A DNA stretch of 64,000 bases from Fidelibacterota bacterium (GCA_947476275.1 CANJPQ010000020.1:1-64000), one strand, 5' to 3'; counted from the first letter of the stretch, positions 17,067-25,737 are shown. Program-made: numbers and translations. Notes: a model not told the origin generated them from the letters alone.

Positions 17067-17867
17067 TCACTTTCTTTTCGCGAGTAGAAAGATGCGGTGC
17101 ATGTCGAACAGGACATGCCCGTCGGCTTGGCGCGGATACGCGGCCGCGGCGGCCGCGTTGTAGTCGGCAATGAATGCGGCCTGCTCCGATTCGTTCAACG
17201 CAGACAGGATCGGCACCAGACCGGTGCTCCTGATCCACGCTGTCACGGGATGCTCGCCGCTGAGCACATGACGATATTCGGTCTGCCAGATATCCACCGG
17301 TTCAGCGAGGGGGCTGAGCAGATCGTAATAGAACGCCGCCGGATGGGGGTCCATGTGGAGCGCGACGCCGGCAAGGCGCTCCTTCCATCGCGGCGACGCC
17401 TTCACGTCGACGATGCAGCGGGTGTATCCGGAGCGCGCGGTGTCCGGCATCTGGACGGCCAGCACGCCGCCCGGCGCGACCTGGCGCATGAGGTGCGGGA
17501 TCAGCGTGTCATGGTCTCCGAGCCAATGCAGCGCGGCATTCGTGAAGACCATCGCCGCCGGCGCGTCGGCCTTCCACTGTGCAATGTCGCCGGCGCGCCA
17601 TTCGATGCCGCTTTCGCCGTAGGTCTTGCGCGCCTCGGCCAGCATGTCGGGCGATGAATCGACGGCGATGATGCGCCGGTCCGGCCATTTCTGCTGAAGC
17701 AGGCGCGTGAGATTGCCCGGGCCGCAGCCGAGATCGTAGATCGCGCCAGGCACATCGAGCGCGAGGCGCGACATCAGATCCTCCGCCGGCCGCGCGCGAT
17801 AGGCGGCGTAGCGCAGATATTGCTGCGGGTCCCAAGTGCCGATGGTGCCGGCAGGTTTTGTGGTCAT
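17067..17867 (-). CDS. tam: Trans-aconitate 2-methyltransferase-like SAM methyltransferase
   Basis: A 266-residue class I methyltransferase resembling Tam, which methylates trans-aconitate to relieve aconitase inhibition. TWDPQQYLRYAAYRARPAEDLMSRL at the N-terminus is typical of Tam. The SAM motif is YDLGCGPGNLTRLL, followed by IAVDSSPDML and the FTNAALHWLGDH segment. The start at 17867 (MTTKPAG) overlaps the stop of the upstream methyltransferase gene by ATGA, so the two are coupled; starts at 17882 or 17936 are less likely. The substrate assignment rests on family resemblance. Confidence 0.85.
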   Translation of the reverse strand: MTTKPAGTIGTWDPQQYLRYAAYRARPAEDLMSRLALDVPGAIYDLGCGPGNLTRLLQQKWPDRRIIAVDSSPDMLAEARKTYGESGIEWRAGDIAQWKADAPAAMVFTNAALHWLGDHDTLIPHLMRQVAPGGVLAVQMPDTARSGYTRCIVDVKASPRWKERLAGVALHMDPHPAAFYYDLLSPLAEPVDIWQTEYRHVLSGEHPVTAWIRSTGLVPILSALNESEQAAFIADYNAAAAAAYPRQADGHVLFDMHRIFLLAKRK

Positions 17868-19492
17868 ACCGGTCGACACCATACCTGGATCATTTGGGCG
17901 AAAACCTGCGGGTTTTCCTGCTCGAACGCATCCCACAGGTCAAGATCGGCCTGGGCGGACGGGTCCGGATGGCGCGCGCGGAAGGCCGCGCCGCCCAGGG
18001 CGGTCGGCGCTTCGACGGCAATCGCCTTCAGACCGCAGGCGTGCAGCAGCCGCTTCATCGCCGCGGGCGTGATGCGGCTTTCGTGCAGGTTGAAGATGAG
18101 ATCGTGCAGGCCGTCGCGGGTGAAGAAGTCGGGCGTCGCCGTCACCTGATGGGCGGGATGCGTAGGCGGCAACGCCATGATCTCCGCCCGGGCGCTGCGC
18201 AACCCTTCCGCCGTATCCGGGAAGGCGCGTACCTGGACGAATGCTTGCGCTGCCGCTTCCGCCGCGCGTCCGCGCTCGCTGTAGAGACTGACGAGCATCG
18301 CGCCATCGTCGCGCAGGAGGCCGCGCAAACTGCGCAGGCCCGCCGCGGGGTCGCTCATGTGATGCAGCACGCCGCTACACTCGATGAAGTGAAAGCGCTG
18401 TGACCAGCCCGCCAAGGCGAGGATATCGGCGATGGCGAAGGTGATGTTGGCCGCACCGAACTTCGCCGCCATGTGCTGCGCGTAGGCTAAGCTCGTGCGG
18501 CTGAGATCGATGGCGGTGATGTTTGCGGTCGGCAAGGTCCGCGCCAGGGCGAGGGCGGGGCGGCCGGTCCCACAGCCGGCGATGAGCACGTCCACCGCAC
18601 CGTCGAGTCTGGCGAAAGCCGCGCCCGGTGCCGCGCGCTCCAGGAATGCCCGCAACGACATCGGTGCGGCGGCATCGATCCAGCGCCAGCGGGGATAGGG
18701 ATAGGTTTCGTACTGGGCCTGCATCCCGGCCGACAGTCCCGGCGCGAGCGACGTCAACTGCGGCAAAGCCTGCACGCGGGCGCGCACGTCTGCCTCTTCT
18801 TGCCAAAGTGCCAGCAGTTCCGGCGCAAGCCGTTGGGCGGCGGTGGCCTCGATTTCCTGCAGCGGGCGATAGGCCGCGCGCACGAGGAGGGCGTCGTCGT
18901 CCTGACGCCCGGCGAGACGCGCAATGCACGCACGTTCTGCCGCAGCCTCGGCCCAGACATAGCGGCCGATGACGCACTGCGCCGCCAGCCCGACGCTAAA
19001 CGCGCGAAACCGCCCGCGGAGCGCAGATGGCCGATTATCTGCGACGGCACGACACAGATGTGTTCGCAGCCGCGCGAACACCGCTTCCAGTCGCGCGCTG
19101 ATGTTCACCGCACGCGTGAGCACGGCCCGAAGGAGCTGATTTTCCAGCAGCCAGCCGGCGTCCGGTAAACGCGCCTCAAGGTCGCCGTCCGTCAGGGTTT
19201 CCAACGCGGCCAAGCGCGGATCGGCTTCCAGCAGGTTGCGCACGACCAGGGCGAGCGGTTGGAGGTCGAGATCGTTCGCAGCGATCGCTCGCTCGAGCCC
19301 CGCGACTACCGGCGCCGGCAAGACGCGATAGCCGCTCATGAGGTTGAGGATGTCGAAGGCCGCGCGGCGATAGGCCGGGTCGTCCGGGACCAGGCCGAAC
19401 GCCGTCAGGAACCCGGCAGCTGCGCCGCGCATGTCGCCGGCGTTGTAGGCGCCGACACCGGCCCGATAGCGTTGCGCAGCTTCGTCGGCCAT
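17864..19492 (-). CDS. Large SAM-dependent methyltransferase with helical N-terminal region
   Basis: A 542-residue protein. The first 250 residues are alpha-helical, start with a TPR-like unit (AAQRYRAGVGAYNAGDMRGAAAGF) and may bind a partner. The methyltransferase domain begins near 295 with VDVLIAGCGTGRPALALA, then ITAIDLSRTSLAYAQ, FHFIECSGVLHHMSDP and MLVSLYSERGRAA. A 100-residue tail follows, with a distinctive HDLIFNLHESRITPAAMKRLL block. Known relatives are usually annotated only as class I methyltransferases. It is preceded by a membrane protein gene with a 1 bp gap and followed by tam with a 4 bp overlap, so the three form one operon. Confidence 0.8.
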   Translation of the reverse strand: MADEAAQRYRAGVGAYNAGDMRGAAAGFLTAFGLVPDDPAYRRAAFDILNLMSGYRVLPAPVVAGLERAIAANDLDLQPLALVVRNLLEADPRLAALETLTDGDLEARLPDAGWLLENQLLRAVLTRAVNISARLEAVFARLRTHLCRAVADNRPSALRGRFRAFSVGLAAQCVIGRYVWAEAAAERACIARLAGRQDDDALLVRAAYRPLQEIEATAAQRLAPELLALWQEEADVRARVQALPQLTSLAPGLSAGMQAQYETYPYPRWRWIDAAAPMSLRAFLERAAPGAAFARLDGAVDVLIAGCGTGRPALALARTLPTANITAIDLSRTSLAYAQHMAAKFGAANITFAIADILALAGWSQRFHFIECSGVLHHMSDPAAGLRSLRGLLRDDGAMLVSLYSERGRAAEAAAQAFVQVRAFPDTAEGLRSARAEIMALPPTHPAHQVTATPDFFTRDGLHDLIFNLHESRITPAAMKRLLHACGLKAIAVEAPTALGGAAFRARHPDPSAQADLDLWDAFEQENPQVFAQMIQVWCRPV

Positions 19493-19493
19493 C

Positions 19494-20168
19494 TCAGAAC
19501 GGCTTGGTCAGGCCAAGGAAGGCGATCAGCGCTACGCCGAACCACAGCAGCAGTGCCGCGCGGCGCGACCGCACGAGAGACTGCTCGATAATGGTGTTGC
19601 CGCGATCCGCCGCATCGCCGCCTTCGCGGACCATGCCGAAGCCGACAATCCACTGTTTGATTTCGCCGCGCAGGTAGACGCCCAGCAGCATCGTGCACGC
19701 GAACAGAAACACCTTCGCCGCCAGCCAATGTGTCGTGAGCGGCCCTCCGGTGGCGAAGGAATACAGGCCGAGTGCGCCCATCGCCGCCATGACCACGTAT
19801 CGCAAATAGATGTCCGCCGTCCGCAAGCGCGCGGCGGCCGGATGGCGCTCGTTCTTGAACATCCACCAGTTCACAGCGAGCCACGCCAGACACACGACCC
19901 ACAACGCCCCGGTAACCTCGGCGCCGATCTCCGCCACACCTAATGTGCGCGCCATCTGAAAGCCGACCGGCAGGAACAGGATCAGCGCCGTGCGCGGTCC
20001 CATATCGCAGACCATCAGCAAGTGCATGAAGCGGAAGCGCTCTTCGAGGCTCAGCTTCCGGTCGGCCACGTATCCCGCCGCCACGAACACGCCGAGGTCG
20101 CCGCCCAGCCAGTAGGCGAACAACAGCACGTGGATGAAAACCAGGATGAGATATGGATCGATTTGCAT
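19494..20168 (-). CDS. Integral membrane protein with histidines in helices
   Basis: A 224-residue inner membrane protein with about six hydrophobic segments. Histidines lie in or beside several of them (LVFIHVLLFAYWLGGDLGVF, FMHLLMVCDMGP, THWLAAKVFLF), a pattern reminiscent of CopD-like or b-type haem membrane proteins. I cannot name the family. The start at 20168 has AAGGGGGGCTCC just upstream. The open frame extends to 21371 but overlaps the opposite-strand TPR methyltransferase gene and is a shadow there. It is the first gene of the three-gene minus-strand operon with the two methyltransferases, 45 bp from the divergent TPR methyltransferase. Confidence 0.7.
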   Translation of the reverse strand: MQIDPYLILVFIHVLLFAYWLGGDLGVFVAAGYVADRKLSLEERFRFMHLLMVCDMGPRTALILFLPVGFQMARTLGVAEIGAEVTGALWVVCLAWLAVNWWMFKNERHPAAARLRTADIYLRYVVMAAMGALGLYSFATGGPLTTHWLAAKVFLFACTMLLGVYLRGEIKQWIVGFGMVREGGDAADRGNTIIEQSLVRSRRAALLLWFGVALIAFLGLTKPF

Positions 20169-20213
20169 GGAGCCCCCCTTGTGCGCAAGCAAAGCGCCGG
20201 ACCATCTTAGACG

Positions 20214-21422
20214 ATGACTGTGCCGACCGAATCTGAAATCGCCCAACGGCTCGCCGATGCGCAGGCCTTGCGTACGAAGGGCGACGGGGCAAGCGCACGG
20301 GCGATCTGTGAGCGCCTGACCGTCGCCGCGCCGGATCATCCTGGCGGTTGGATGGCGCTTGGCATTCTGTCGGTGGAGGCGCGGGACTGGAAGGCCGCCA
20401 TACCCGCGCTCGGCAATGCTATTGCCCGCGCGCCGAATAATGCGGATTTCTATTTTTATCTCGGGGTGGCGCATTTCAATGACGGCAACTTGGCGGCCGC
20501 GGAAATCGCGTTCTCCAAGGCGGTGGTCCTGCGGCCCGGCCACACCGAGGCGCTGCATAATCTCGGCGGCGTACGTGTCGCCGATGGGCGACCCAAGGAG
20601 GCGCGCGTGGCGTTTCAGGCGGTCATCGCCCGTGACCCGTCTTTCGCCGCTTCGTGGGTGGGTCTCGCCGATGTCTGCCGTGCCGAGGGCGATACCGCCG
20701 GGGTGATCGCTGCCCTGACGGAGGCCCTGAAGCGCGATCCGCACAATCCCCACGCGCGGCATTTGCTGGCGGCAGCGCGCGGCGAATCGCCGGCGCCAGA
20801 TTGGCGCTACGTGACCGAAGTGTTCGATGGTTATGCCGCCCGCTTCGAGGCGCACCTGACCGGTCCACTTCAATATGTAGGACACCAGGAACTCGTCGCG
20901 CTGCTGCAGGAGTCGATTCCTGGTGCGGCCGCGTTCCGCCGCTGGCTCGATCTCGGGTGCGGCACCGGGCTTGTCGCGACCGCGCTGTTGCCAGGCCGCG
21001 AGATTGCCGAGCGTGTCGGTGTGGATCTTGCTGTCGGCATGGTCGCGGCCGCCAAGGCGCGCGGGCTCTACACCGAAGTCGTGAATGCGGAAGCCAACGC
21101 CTTTCTTGGTGCTGCATCGGACGTGTTCGACCTGATCACGGCAGCGGACACGTTTGGCTACATGGGCGATCTGGCGCCCGTATTGGCAGCCTGTGCGCGG
21201 CGCCTCTCCGGCGGTGGCGCGCTCGCCTTCATGATCAAGCCGAAGACGGGCGAAGGCTTTGCGCTCGATATGCAGGGTTACTACGTCCACGCCGAGAGCC
21301 ATGTGCTGTCTGCCGCGGCGTGCGCGGGGCTTGCGGTATCGGCGCGCCGCGAAGCGCCGTTCCGCCGGCATGATGGGCGCGCGCAGACTGCGCTCTATAT
21401 GGTCCTGGTTCGCGAGCCCTAA
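20214..21422 (+). CDS. TPR-containing SAM methyltransferase
   Basis: A 402-residue protein with about five tetratricopeptide repeats in residues 1-190 (units such as WMALGILSVEARDWKAAIPAL and YFYLGVAHFNDGNLAAAE). A class I methyltransferase domain follows, with WLDLGCGTGLVATAL near 245, VGVDLAVGMVAAAKARG, and LITAADTFGYMGDLAPVLA. The TPR-methyltransferase arrangement is common in alphaproteobacteria and is often linked to surface or small-molecule modification, but the substrate is not known. It is divergent from the membrane protein/methyltransferase operon and converges with the GGDEF gene (6 bp between stops). Confidence 0.85.
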   Translation: MTVPTESEIAQRLADAQALRTKGDGASARAICERLTVAAPDHPGGWMALGILSVEARDWKAAIPALGNAIARAPNNADFYFYLGVAHFNDGNLAAAEIAFSKAVVLRPGHTEALHNLGGVRVADGRPKEARVAFQAVIARDPSFAASWVGLADVCRAEGDTAGVIAALTEALKRDPHNPHARHLLAAARGESPAPDWRYVTEVFDGYAARFEAHLTGPLQYVGHQELVALLQESIPGAAAFRRWLDLGCGTGLVATALLPGREIAERVGVDLAVGMVAAAKARGLYTEVVNAEANAFLGAASDVFDLITAADTFGYMGDLAPVLAACARRLSGGGALAFMIKPKTGEGFALDMQGYYVHAESHVLSAAACAGLAVSARREAPFRRHDGRAQTALYMVLVREP

Positions 21423-21428
21423 GGCGTC

Positions 21429-22379
21429 TTATTGCAGGCGTGCGACGGCCACTTCGGAGTGGCCGCGCATCCGGCTGGCTTGCTTCGCATTGAGCATGGC
21501 TTGGTTAGCCTGTTGCATCAGCCGATCGGCAGTCTGGCTGTTGACGCTTTTCGGTACGGTCAACGTCGCCACGCCGCCGGCAACGGTCAGCATGTGCTCG
21601 CCGTCGCGGGTTTCAACGTTGCAGGTCATCTTGTCGGCGAATGCCTTGGCCGACACGACCGCATCGCCGGGCAAGACAAGCTTGGTCATCAGCACCGCAA
21701 ACTCGTCGCCGTTGATGCGTGCAAGATGGTCACCGGGTTTGCGCGCGGCTCGCATGTTCTTCGCGGCGGCGCGAAGCACGTCGTCGCCGACACCGGTGCC
21801 GAAAGACTCGTTGATGAACTTCATTCCATTCACGTTGAACAGCGTGACGCCGACCACGCCGCCGCGGCTGGCGTTCTCCGACAGCGCGGCCGTCAGCCGC
21901 TCATAGAACGCTTTGCGGTTGGGCAGTCCGGTCAGGCCATCGACCAACGCTTCGTGGGTGAGGCGGCTCGCGCGCTGATGCTGAGCCAGCGCATAGCGGA
22001 TCGCGCGCTCCAAGCCTTCGACGGTGAGATCGCCCTTCACCAAGAAGCCGTATGCGCCGCGCTCGAGTGCGCCGTCATCGACAGTGCGGTCGTCCATCGC
22101 GGTCAGCATGATGAACGGCACATCGTGATCGTAGCGCCGCGCTTCCTCCATCAGATCGAAGCCCGTGCTGGGCCGCAGGAAGTAGTCGGCAAGACAAATA
22201 TGCACGTCTTCGCGCGCGAGCACTTGCAGCGCCGATGGAATGGTGTCGACGTGATGGATGTTGCGCGGGTGCAACCCAACCGTTTGGAGGAACTTCTTCA
22301 CCAACGCAGCGTCGAGTGCGCTGTCCTCGAACAGGAGGACGCGCAAGGACTGGGGCAGGTAGGATGTCAGGGCATTCAT
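21429..22379 (-). CDS. Response regulator with degenerate GGDEF domain
   Basis: A 316-residue two-domain protein. Residues 9-130 are a receiver domain (LRVLLFEDS, CLADYFLRPSTG with the phosphoacceptor Asp, IMLTAMDD, LVKGD). Residues 150-305 are a GGDEF domain, but the signature reads NGDEF (222-226), the metal-site segment is LFNVNGMKF where active enzymes have a D-L-D type sequence, and the inhibitory-site position is KPGD instead of RxxD. The fold appears intact (SFGTGVGDDVLR is normal), so it probably acts as a phosphorylation-dependent c-di-GMP or GTP sensor, or a binding partner, more than as a cyclase. Confidence 0.82.
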   Translation of the reverse strand: MNALTSYLPQSLRVLLFEDSALDAALVKKFLQTVGLHPRNIHHVDTIPSALQVLAREDVHICLADYFLRPSTGFDLMEEARRYDHDVPFIMLTAMDDRTVDDGALERGAYGFLVKGDLTVEGLERAIRYALAQHQRASRLTHEALVDGLTGLPNRKAFYERLTAALSENASRGGVVGVTLFNVNGMKFINESFGTGVGDDVLRAAAKNMRAARKPGDHLARINGDEFAVLMTKLVLPGDAVVSAKAFADKMTCNVETRDGEHMLTVAGGVATLTVPKSVNSQTADRLMQQANQAMLNAKQASRMRGHSEVAVARLQ

Positions 22380-22510
22380 CGACGTCTCAACGCCTCGGAA
22401 CCGCAGCGGTTTTTCACTCTATCCGCCATGCGTTGAGAGATTGTGAATCACCCCTCAAGAGTTATCCCCAGGCCCGACTCGCCCAAAGGCCGCTCGCATT
22501 CCGAGCGGGG

Positions 22511-22540
22511 TTCAAAAAATGTGGGTGCTCAGCACTCACA
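22511..22540 (-). terminator. Palindrome with minus-strand T-run, possible orphan terminator
   Basis: TGTGGGTGCT (22520-22529) and AGCACTCACA (22531-22540) form a 10 bp near-perfect inverted repeat with one G-T position around a single C. On the minus strand it is followed directly by TTTTTT. No minus-strand protein gene lies to its right, so it either ends an unseen small RNA or is a protein-binding palindrome that happens to have A's beside it. Confidence 0.4.
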
Positions 22541-22829
22541 TTCTGAGAGTCGGCAGGGTCGCTTGCCTGTTCCGCGGTGTTTCGGCCCGCCACTTTTAAC
22601 ACGCGAAAAAACGTCACGAGGGAGCAGTGATCTTTGTCCTTACGTGCGCTGATACACACGCCCCCATCGCCGGAATCGCGCCAATTTCCAGAGCAATTCC
22701 GACAAGGCGCGGGCGCGCTACATTGCACTTGTTGTGCGCTGCGCTTGCCTGTTTTCGACATCGCTGGAATAACTTGTGCGCATGCCTTCGTGCGACCTCG
22801 TCATACCATATTGCAGTGCACGATTGCCC

Positions 22830-22858
22830 TTGACACGGAACGGCTCAATCCATTGGGA
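22830..22858 (+). promoter_or_regulatory. Possible housekeeping promoter for the tonB cluster
   Basis: A perfect TTGACA (22830-22835) is followed 17 bases later by TTGGGA/GGGATA, a weak -10. It lies about 190 bases upstream of the tonB ATG in the correct orientation. The -10 match is poor, so this is only a candidate. Confidence 0.25.
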
Positions 22859-23048
22859 TAGGTATGTCCATTGGACGCCAAATCCAGGGGAATGACAGGG
22901 GGGGCCGGGTCCGTTGTTTACACACGGTCTCGGGGTAGCTGCGACTATTGCCACGCAGCGGACGCCCTGTTAGACCCCTCGACCAAGCGCTCCGTTGCGG
23001 CTAAAAGTCACGGCCTTTTTCCGCCCACATTTTTGCTGAAGTAGAACA

Positions 23049-23672
23049 ATGGCTCTCGCAAAAAAATCTCCCGCCCGACAGTTGTTTGGCTTCGGTCTCG
23101 TCGTGCTGCTTCACGTTGGGCTGATCTGGGCCGTAAAGAGCGGTCTTGCGAATTCACTCGTCGAATTGGTCAGCGGTCCGATGGAGACCAAGCTGATCGA
23201 AGAAAAGGTCGCTGAGAAAGAAGCCCCGCCGCCGCCGAAGGTCGACATGAAGCCGCTGCCGCCGCCGGTCGTCATTCCGGTGGACATTGACGTCGCCGCG
23301 GCACCCGTTGACCAGTCGACTTCGATCAATACTGCCGCCCGCGCGACGAGCAATGCGCCGCCGCCGGCTGCTGTGAACACCAACGTCGTCCCGCCGCGCT
23401 CGAATCCGCGCCGCCCGGTGACACAGCCCGAATATCCGCCCACCTCCAAGCGCCTCGGTGAGGCCGGCACGGTCATCATGCTGCTGACCGTGAACGAGGA
23501 AGGCAAAGTCACTGAAGCTAAGATCGACACCAGCAGCGGTTTCGAGCGTTTGGACGAAGCGGCGCTGAAGGAAGCGCTGCGCACCTGGCGTCTACTGCCG
23601 GGCACTCAAGGCGGCAAGCCCGTCACGATGCAGTACAAATTCAAGGTCGTGTTCAAGATCGAGAACAACTAG
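23049..23672 (+). CDS. tonB: TonB family energy transducer
   Basis: A 207-residue TonB-like protein that would carry proton-motive energy from ExbB/ExbD to outer membrane receptors. A short basic N-terminus is followed by one membrane anchor (about 13-30) containing the usual histidine (LLHVGLIW). A proline-rich periplasmic linker (APPPPKVDMKPLPPPVV) follows, then a C-terminal TonB domain (RPVTQPEYPPTSKRLGEAGTV, VNEEGKVTEAKI, GFERLDEAALKEALRTWRLLPG). Length and order are normal. It is the first gene of the tonB-exbB-exbD-exbD cluster, 129 bp before exbB. Confidence 0.92.
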   Translation: MALAKKSPARQLFGFGLVVLLHVGLIWAVKSGLANSLVELVSGPMETKLIEEKVAEKEAPPPPKVDMKPLPPPVVIPVDIDVAAAPVDQSTSINTAARATSNAPPPAAVNTNVVPPRSNPRRPVTQPEYPPTSKRLGEAGTVIMLLTVNEEGKVTEAKIDTSSGFERLDEAALKEALRTWRLLPGTQGGKPVTMQYKFKVVFKIENN

Positions 23673-23801
23673 TTCCGACCTTTGACACGGCGGCTCCGCA
23701 CTGCGTGCGTGCGGAATCTATTGGAAACAAGACGACGGCCGGCGGGCTCGACTGCGCGACGACCGAAATCAGGGGATGCAAAGCGTATTATGAGGATCAA
23801 C

Positions 23802-24704
23802 ATGAATAGCCTTGAAAAGTCGCATAACGGCCTGACGGCCTGGCTCGCTGCCATGTCCGTTGCCGCCACCCTGGCCGTCGGCGGCGTGTCCGTCGCTCAG
23901 GCCCAGCAAGCCGAGCCGGCTGCTGCTCCCGCGGCGGCTCCGGCTGACGCTGCGCCCGCCGCTGCGGTCGCGACCGATGCCGCTGCTCCGGCAGCTGCTG
24001 CGCCTGCCGCCGGATTGGCCGCAGACGCCAAGGTCGAAGCAGAGAACATCTACGGCCCAGAGCGTCTTTGGGAAGAAGGCGACATCGTCTCTCACGGCAC
24101 GACGATCGTTCTCGTGATCATGTCGATGGGCACCTGGTTCATTCTGTTCACCCGCCTCTGGGATCAGACGAAGCTGATGGCGCAGGCCAAGACCGTGAAG
24201 CAGAAGTTCTGGACTGCGGGCAGCCTCAAGGAAGGCATGAACAAGCTCGAGAAGAACAGCGCTTACCGCTCGCTGGTGGAAGACGGCCTCAAGGCCTCCG
24301 AACACCACGACGGCAAGATGACCGACCGTATCGATCTGAACGAGTGGGTGACCATGTCCCTGCAGCGTTCTTACGACGGCATCAGCTCTGAAATGCAGCA
24401 GGGCCTGGCGTTCCTCGCCTCGGTCGGCTCGACAGCTCCGTTCGTCGGTCTGCTCGGCACGGTGTGGGGCATCATCAAGGCGCTGATCACGATCGCCGCC
24501 GCCGGTCAGGCTTCGATCGACAAGGTCGCCGGCCCCGTCGGTGAAGCGCTCATCATGACTGCGTTCGGTCTGTTCGTCGCTATCCCGGCCGTGCTCGCCT
24601 ACAACTGGCTGGTCCGTCGTAACAAGGTTGCGCTCGAAGACGTCCGCAACTTCAGCGCCGACGTTCACGCCGTGCTGGTGAGCGGTACCCGCGTTCCGAC
24701 GTAA
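23802..24704 (+). CDS. exbB: MotA/TolQ/ExbB proton channel protein with signal peptide and Ala/Pro-rich N-terminus
   Basis: A 300-residue ExbB homologue, the channel subunit of the Ton energising complex. Residues 1-30 look like a cleavable signal peptide ending AQAQ, and 31-70 are an Ala/Pro low-complexity linker. Three membrane helices follow (about 88-108, 200-222, 235-260), with the family signature around ASVGSTAPFVGLLGTVWGIIKAL. The start at 23802 is chosen because GAGG sits six bases upstream; an ATG at 23790 is possible. It is longer than E. coli ExbB, as in ExbB types that have a periplasmic N-terminal extension. Confidence 0.9.
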   Translation: MNSLEKSHNGLTAWLAAMSVAATLAVGGVSVAQAQQAEPAAAPAAAPADAAPAAAVATDAAAPAAAAPAAGLAADAKVEAENIYGPERLWEEGDIVSHGTTIVLVIMSMGTWFILFTRLWDQTKLMAQAKTVKQKFWTAGSLKEGMNKLEKNSAYRSLVEDGLKASEHHDGKMTDRIDLNEWVTMSLQRSYDGISSEMQQGLAFLASVGSTAPFVGLLGTVWGIIKALITIAAAGQASIDKVAGPVGEALIMTAFGLFVAIPAVLAYNWLVRRNKVALEDVRNFSADVHAVLVSGTRVPT

Positions 24705-24741
24705 TCCGGCAACTCCCGGTGACATTTAGGAGGTTGCCACT

Positions 24742-25173
24742 ATGTCTATGAACGTGGGCTCGTCCGACGGGGAAGACGAAGTCAACTCGACCATCAACAC
24801 GACGCCGCTCGTCGACATCATGTTGGTGCTGCTGATCATCTTCTTGATCACCATTCCGGTGGTGATCAAGACGGCACCGGTCGAGCTGCCTGTCATCTCC
24901 AACCAAGCGACCAAGACCAAGCCCGAGAACATCGTTCTCGCGGTTGATCAGGATGGCAACGTCTACTGGAACAACGTCCAACTCGCCGACCCGTTGGATT
25001 TGTTCGAGAAGATCAAGCCCTTCGCGATCATGGTCCCGCAGCCCGAAGTCCATATCCGCGGCGATCGCAATGCCCGGTATGAATTCATCGGCAAGGTCAT
25101 CGTGACGGTTCAGCGTGCCGGCATTCAGAAGGTCGGTTTCATCACCAATCCCGAATTGCCGGGATTGAAGTGA
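24742..25173 (+). CDS. exbD: ExbD/TolR family protein (first copy)
   Basis: A 143-residue ExbD. A short N-terminus ends with INTTPLVDIMLVLLIIFLIT, which holds the single membrane helix and the conserved proton-carrying aspartate. A periplasmic domain with VDQDGNVYWN and VHIRGDRNARYEFIGKVIVTVQRAGI follows. It sits 37 bp after exbB with GGAGG before the ATG, and 35 bp before a second exbD. It partners ExbB and TonB. Sequence between the two copies differs outside the membrane segment, so they are not a recent duplication. Confidence 0.92.
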   Translation: MSMNVGSSDGEDEVNSTINTTPLVDIMLVLLIIFLITIPVVIKTAPVELPVISNQATKTKPENIVLAVDQDGNVYWNNVQLADPLDLFEKIKPFAIMVPQPEVHIRGDRNARYEFIGKVIVTVQRAGIQKVGFITNPELPGLK

Positions 25174-25208
25174 GACCGGTCGTTCGCGCTAACTCGGAGA
25201 CTTAAGTT

Positions 25209-25634
25209 ATGTCTATGGCAGTCGGTAGCGCCAGTGAGTCCGGGGACGTTGTCCCGGATATGAACACCACGCCGTTGATCGACGTGATGCTCGTGCTCCT
25301 GGTCATGATCATCATGTCGATCCCGATCCAAACGCACGCGGTCAAACTCGATATGCCGCGTCCGAACAACAACCCGCAGAACAACCAGCCGCGGGAAGTT
25401 GTGGACCTGGAAATCGACTTCGATGGCACCGTTTTGTGGAATGGCAACGTCGTGACCGGCGAGCGTCAGCTCGCCAGCTACTTCGAAAACGTATCGGCGC
25501 AGCCGGATCAGCCGGAGATCCATCTCCGCCCGAACCGTCTGGTTAAATACAATGCCGTCGCGCGCGTTCTCGCGATCGCGCAGCGGCTGGGTGTGAAGCG
25601 GCTTGGGTTCGTGGGTAACGAGCAGTTCCTATAA
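25209..25634 (+). CDS. exbD: ExbD/TolR family protein (second copy)
   Basis: A 141-residue ExbD paralogue. MNTTPLIDVMLVLLVMIIMS contains the membrane helix with the essential aspartate. The periplasmic part (KLDMPRPNNNPQNNQPREVVDLEID, VLAIAQRLGVKRLGFVG) diverges strongly from the first copy, with an Asn/Gln-rich linker not found there. Two ExbD subunits of different sequence could form a heterodimeric stator or serve different TonB proteins. Shared membrane segments and 35 bp spacing place it in the same operon. Confidence 0.9.
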   Translation: MSMAVGSASESGDVVPDMNTTPLIDVMLVLLVMIIMSIPIQTHAVKLDMPRPNNNPQNNQPREVVDLEIDFDGTVLWNGNVVTGERQLASYFENVSAQPDQPEIHLRPNRLVKYNAVARVLAIAQRLGVKRLGFVGNEQFL

Positions 25635-25678
25635 GCAACGGACGCCACGTTTCTGACACGACCATCGTCTAAAATTGG

Positions 25679-25712
25679 AACGCCACCAGAAGCAACCGCC
25701 TCGGGTGGCGTT
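25679..25712 (+). promoter_or_regulatory. Hairpin in the leader of the repeat-protein gene
   Basis: AACGCCACC (25679-25687) pairs exactly with GGTGGCGTT (25704-25712) around a 16-base loop. There is no T-run after it on the plus strand. It sits between exbD and the next gene, so it could stabilise the upstream message, act as a weak terminator, or control the downstream gene. Confidence 0.45.
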
Positions 25713-25737
25713 CCGCGTTAGTTCAAGAGGGAATGCA

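Larger units (their letters stand above)
22380..23048. other. Long intergenic region before the tonB cluster
   Basis: About 670 bases lie between two divergent genes. Short open frames occur on both strands but none has a ribosome binding site or protein-like composition. Visible elements are an imperfect 21 bp palindrome with a minus-strand T-run (22511-22540) and a possible promoter (22830-22858). The region is longer than needed for two promoters, so regulatory or small RNA content is possible. Confidence 0.45.

Noticed and set aside
22462-22761. A 99-codon minus-strand frame in the gap before tonB
   Set aside because: No ribosome binding site, mixed composition, and it runs across the palindrome at 22520-22540.
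24742-25634. The two exbD copies as a recent duplication
   Set aside because: They match only in the membrane segment and differ throughout the periplasmic part, so an old divergence is more likely.
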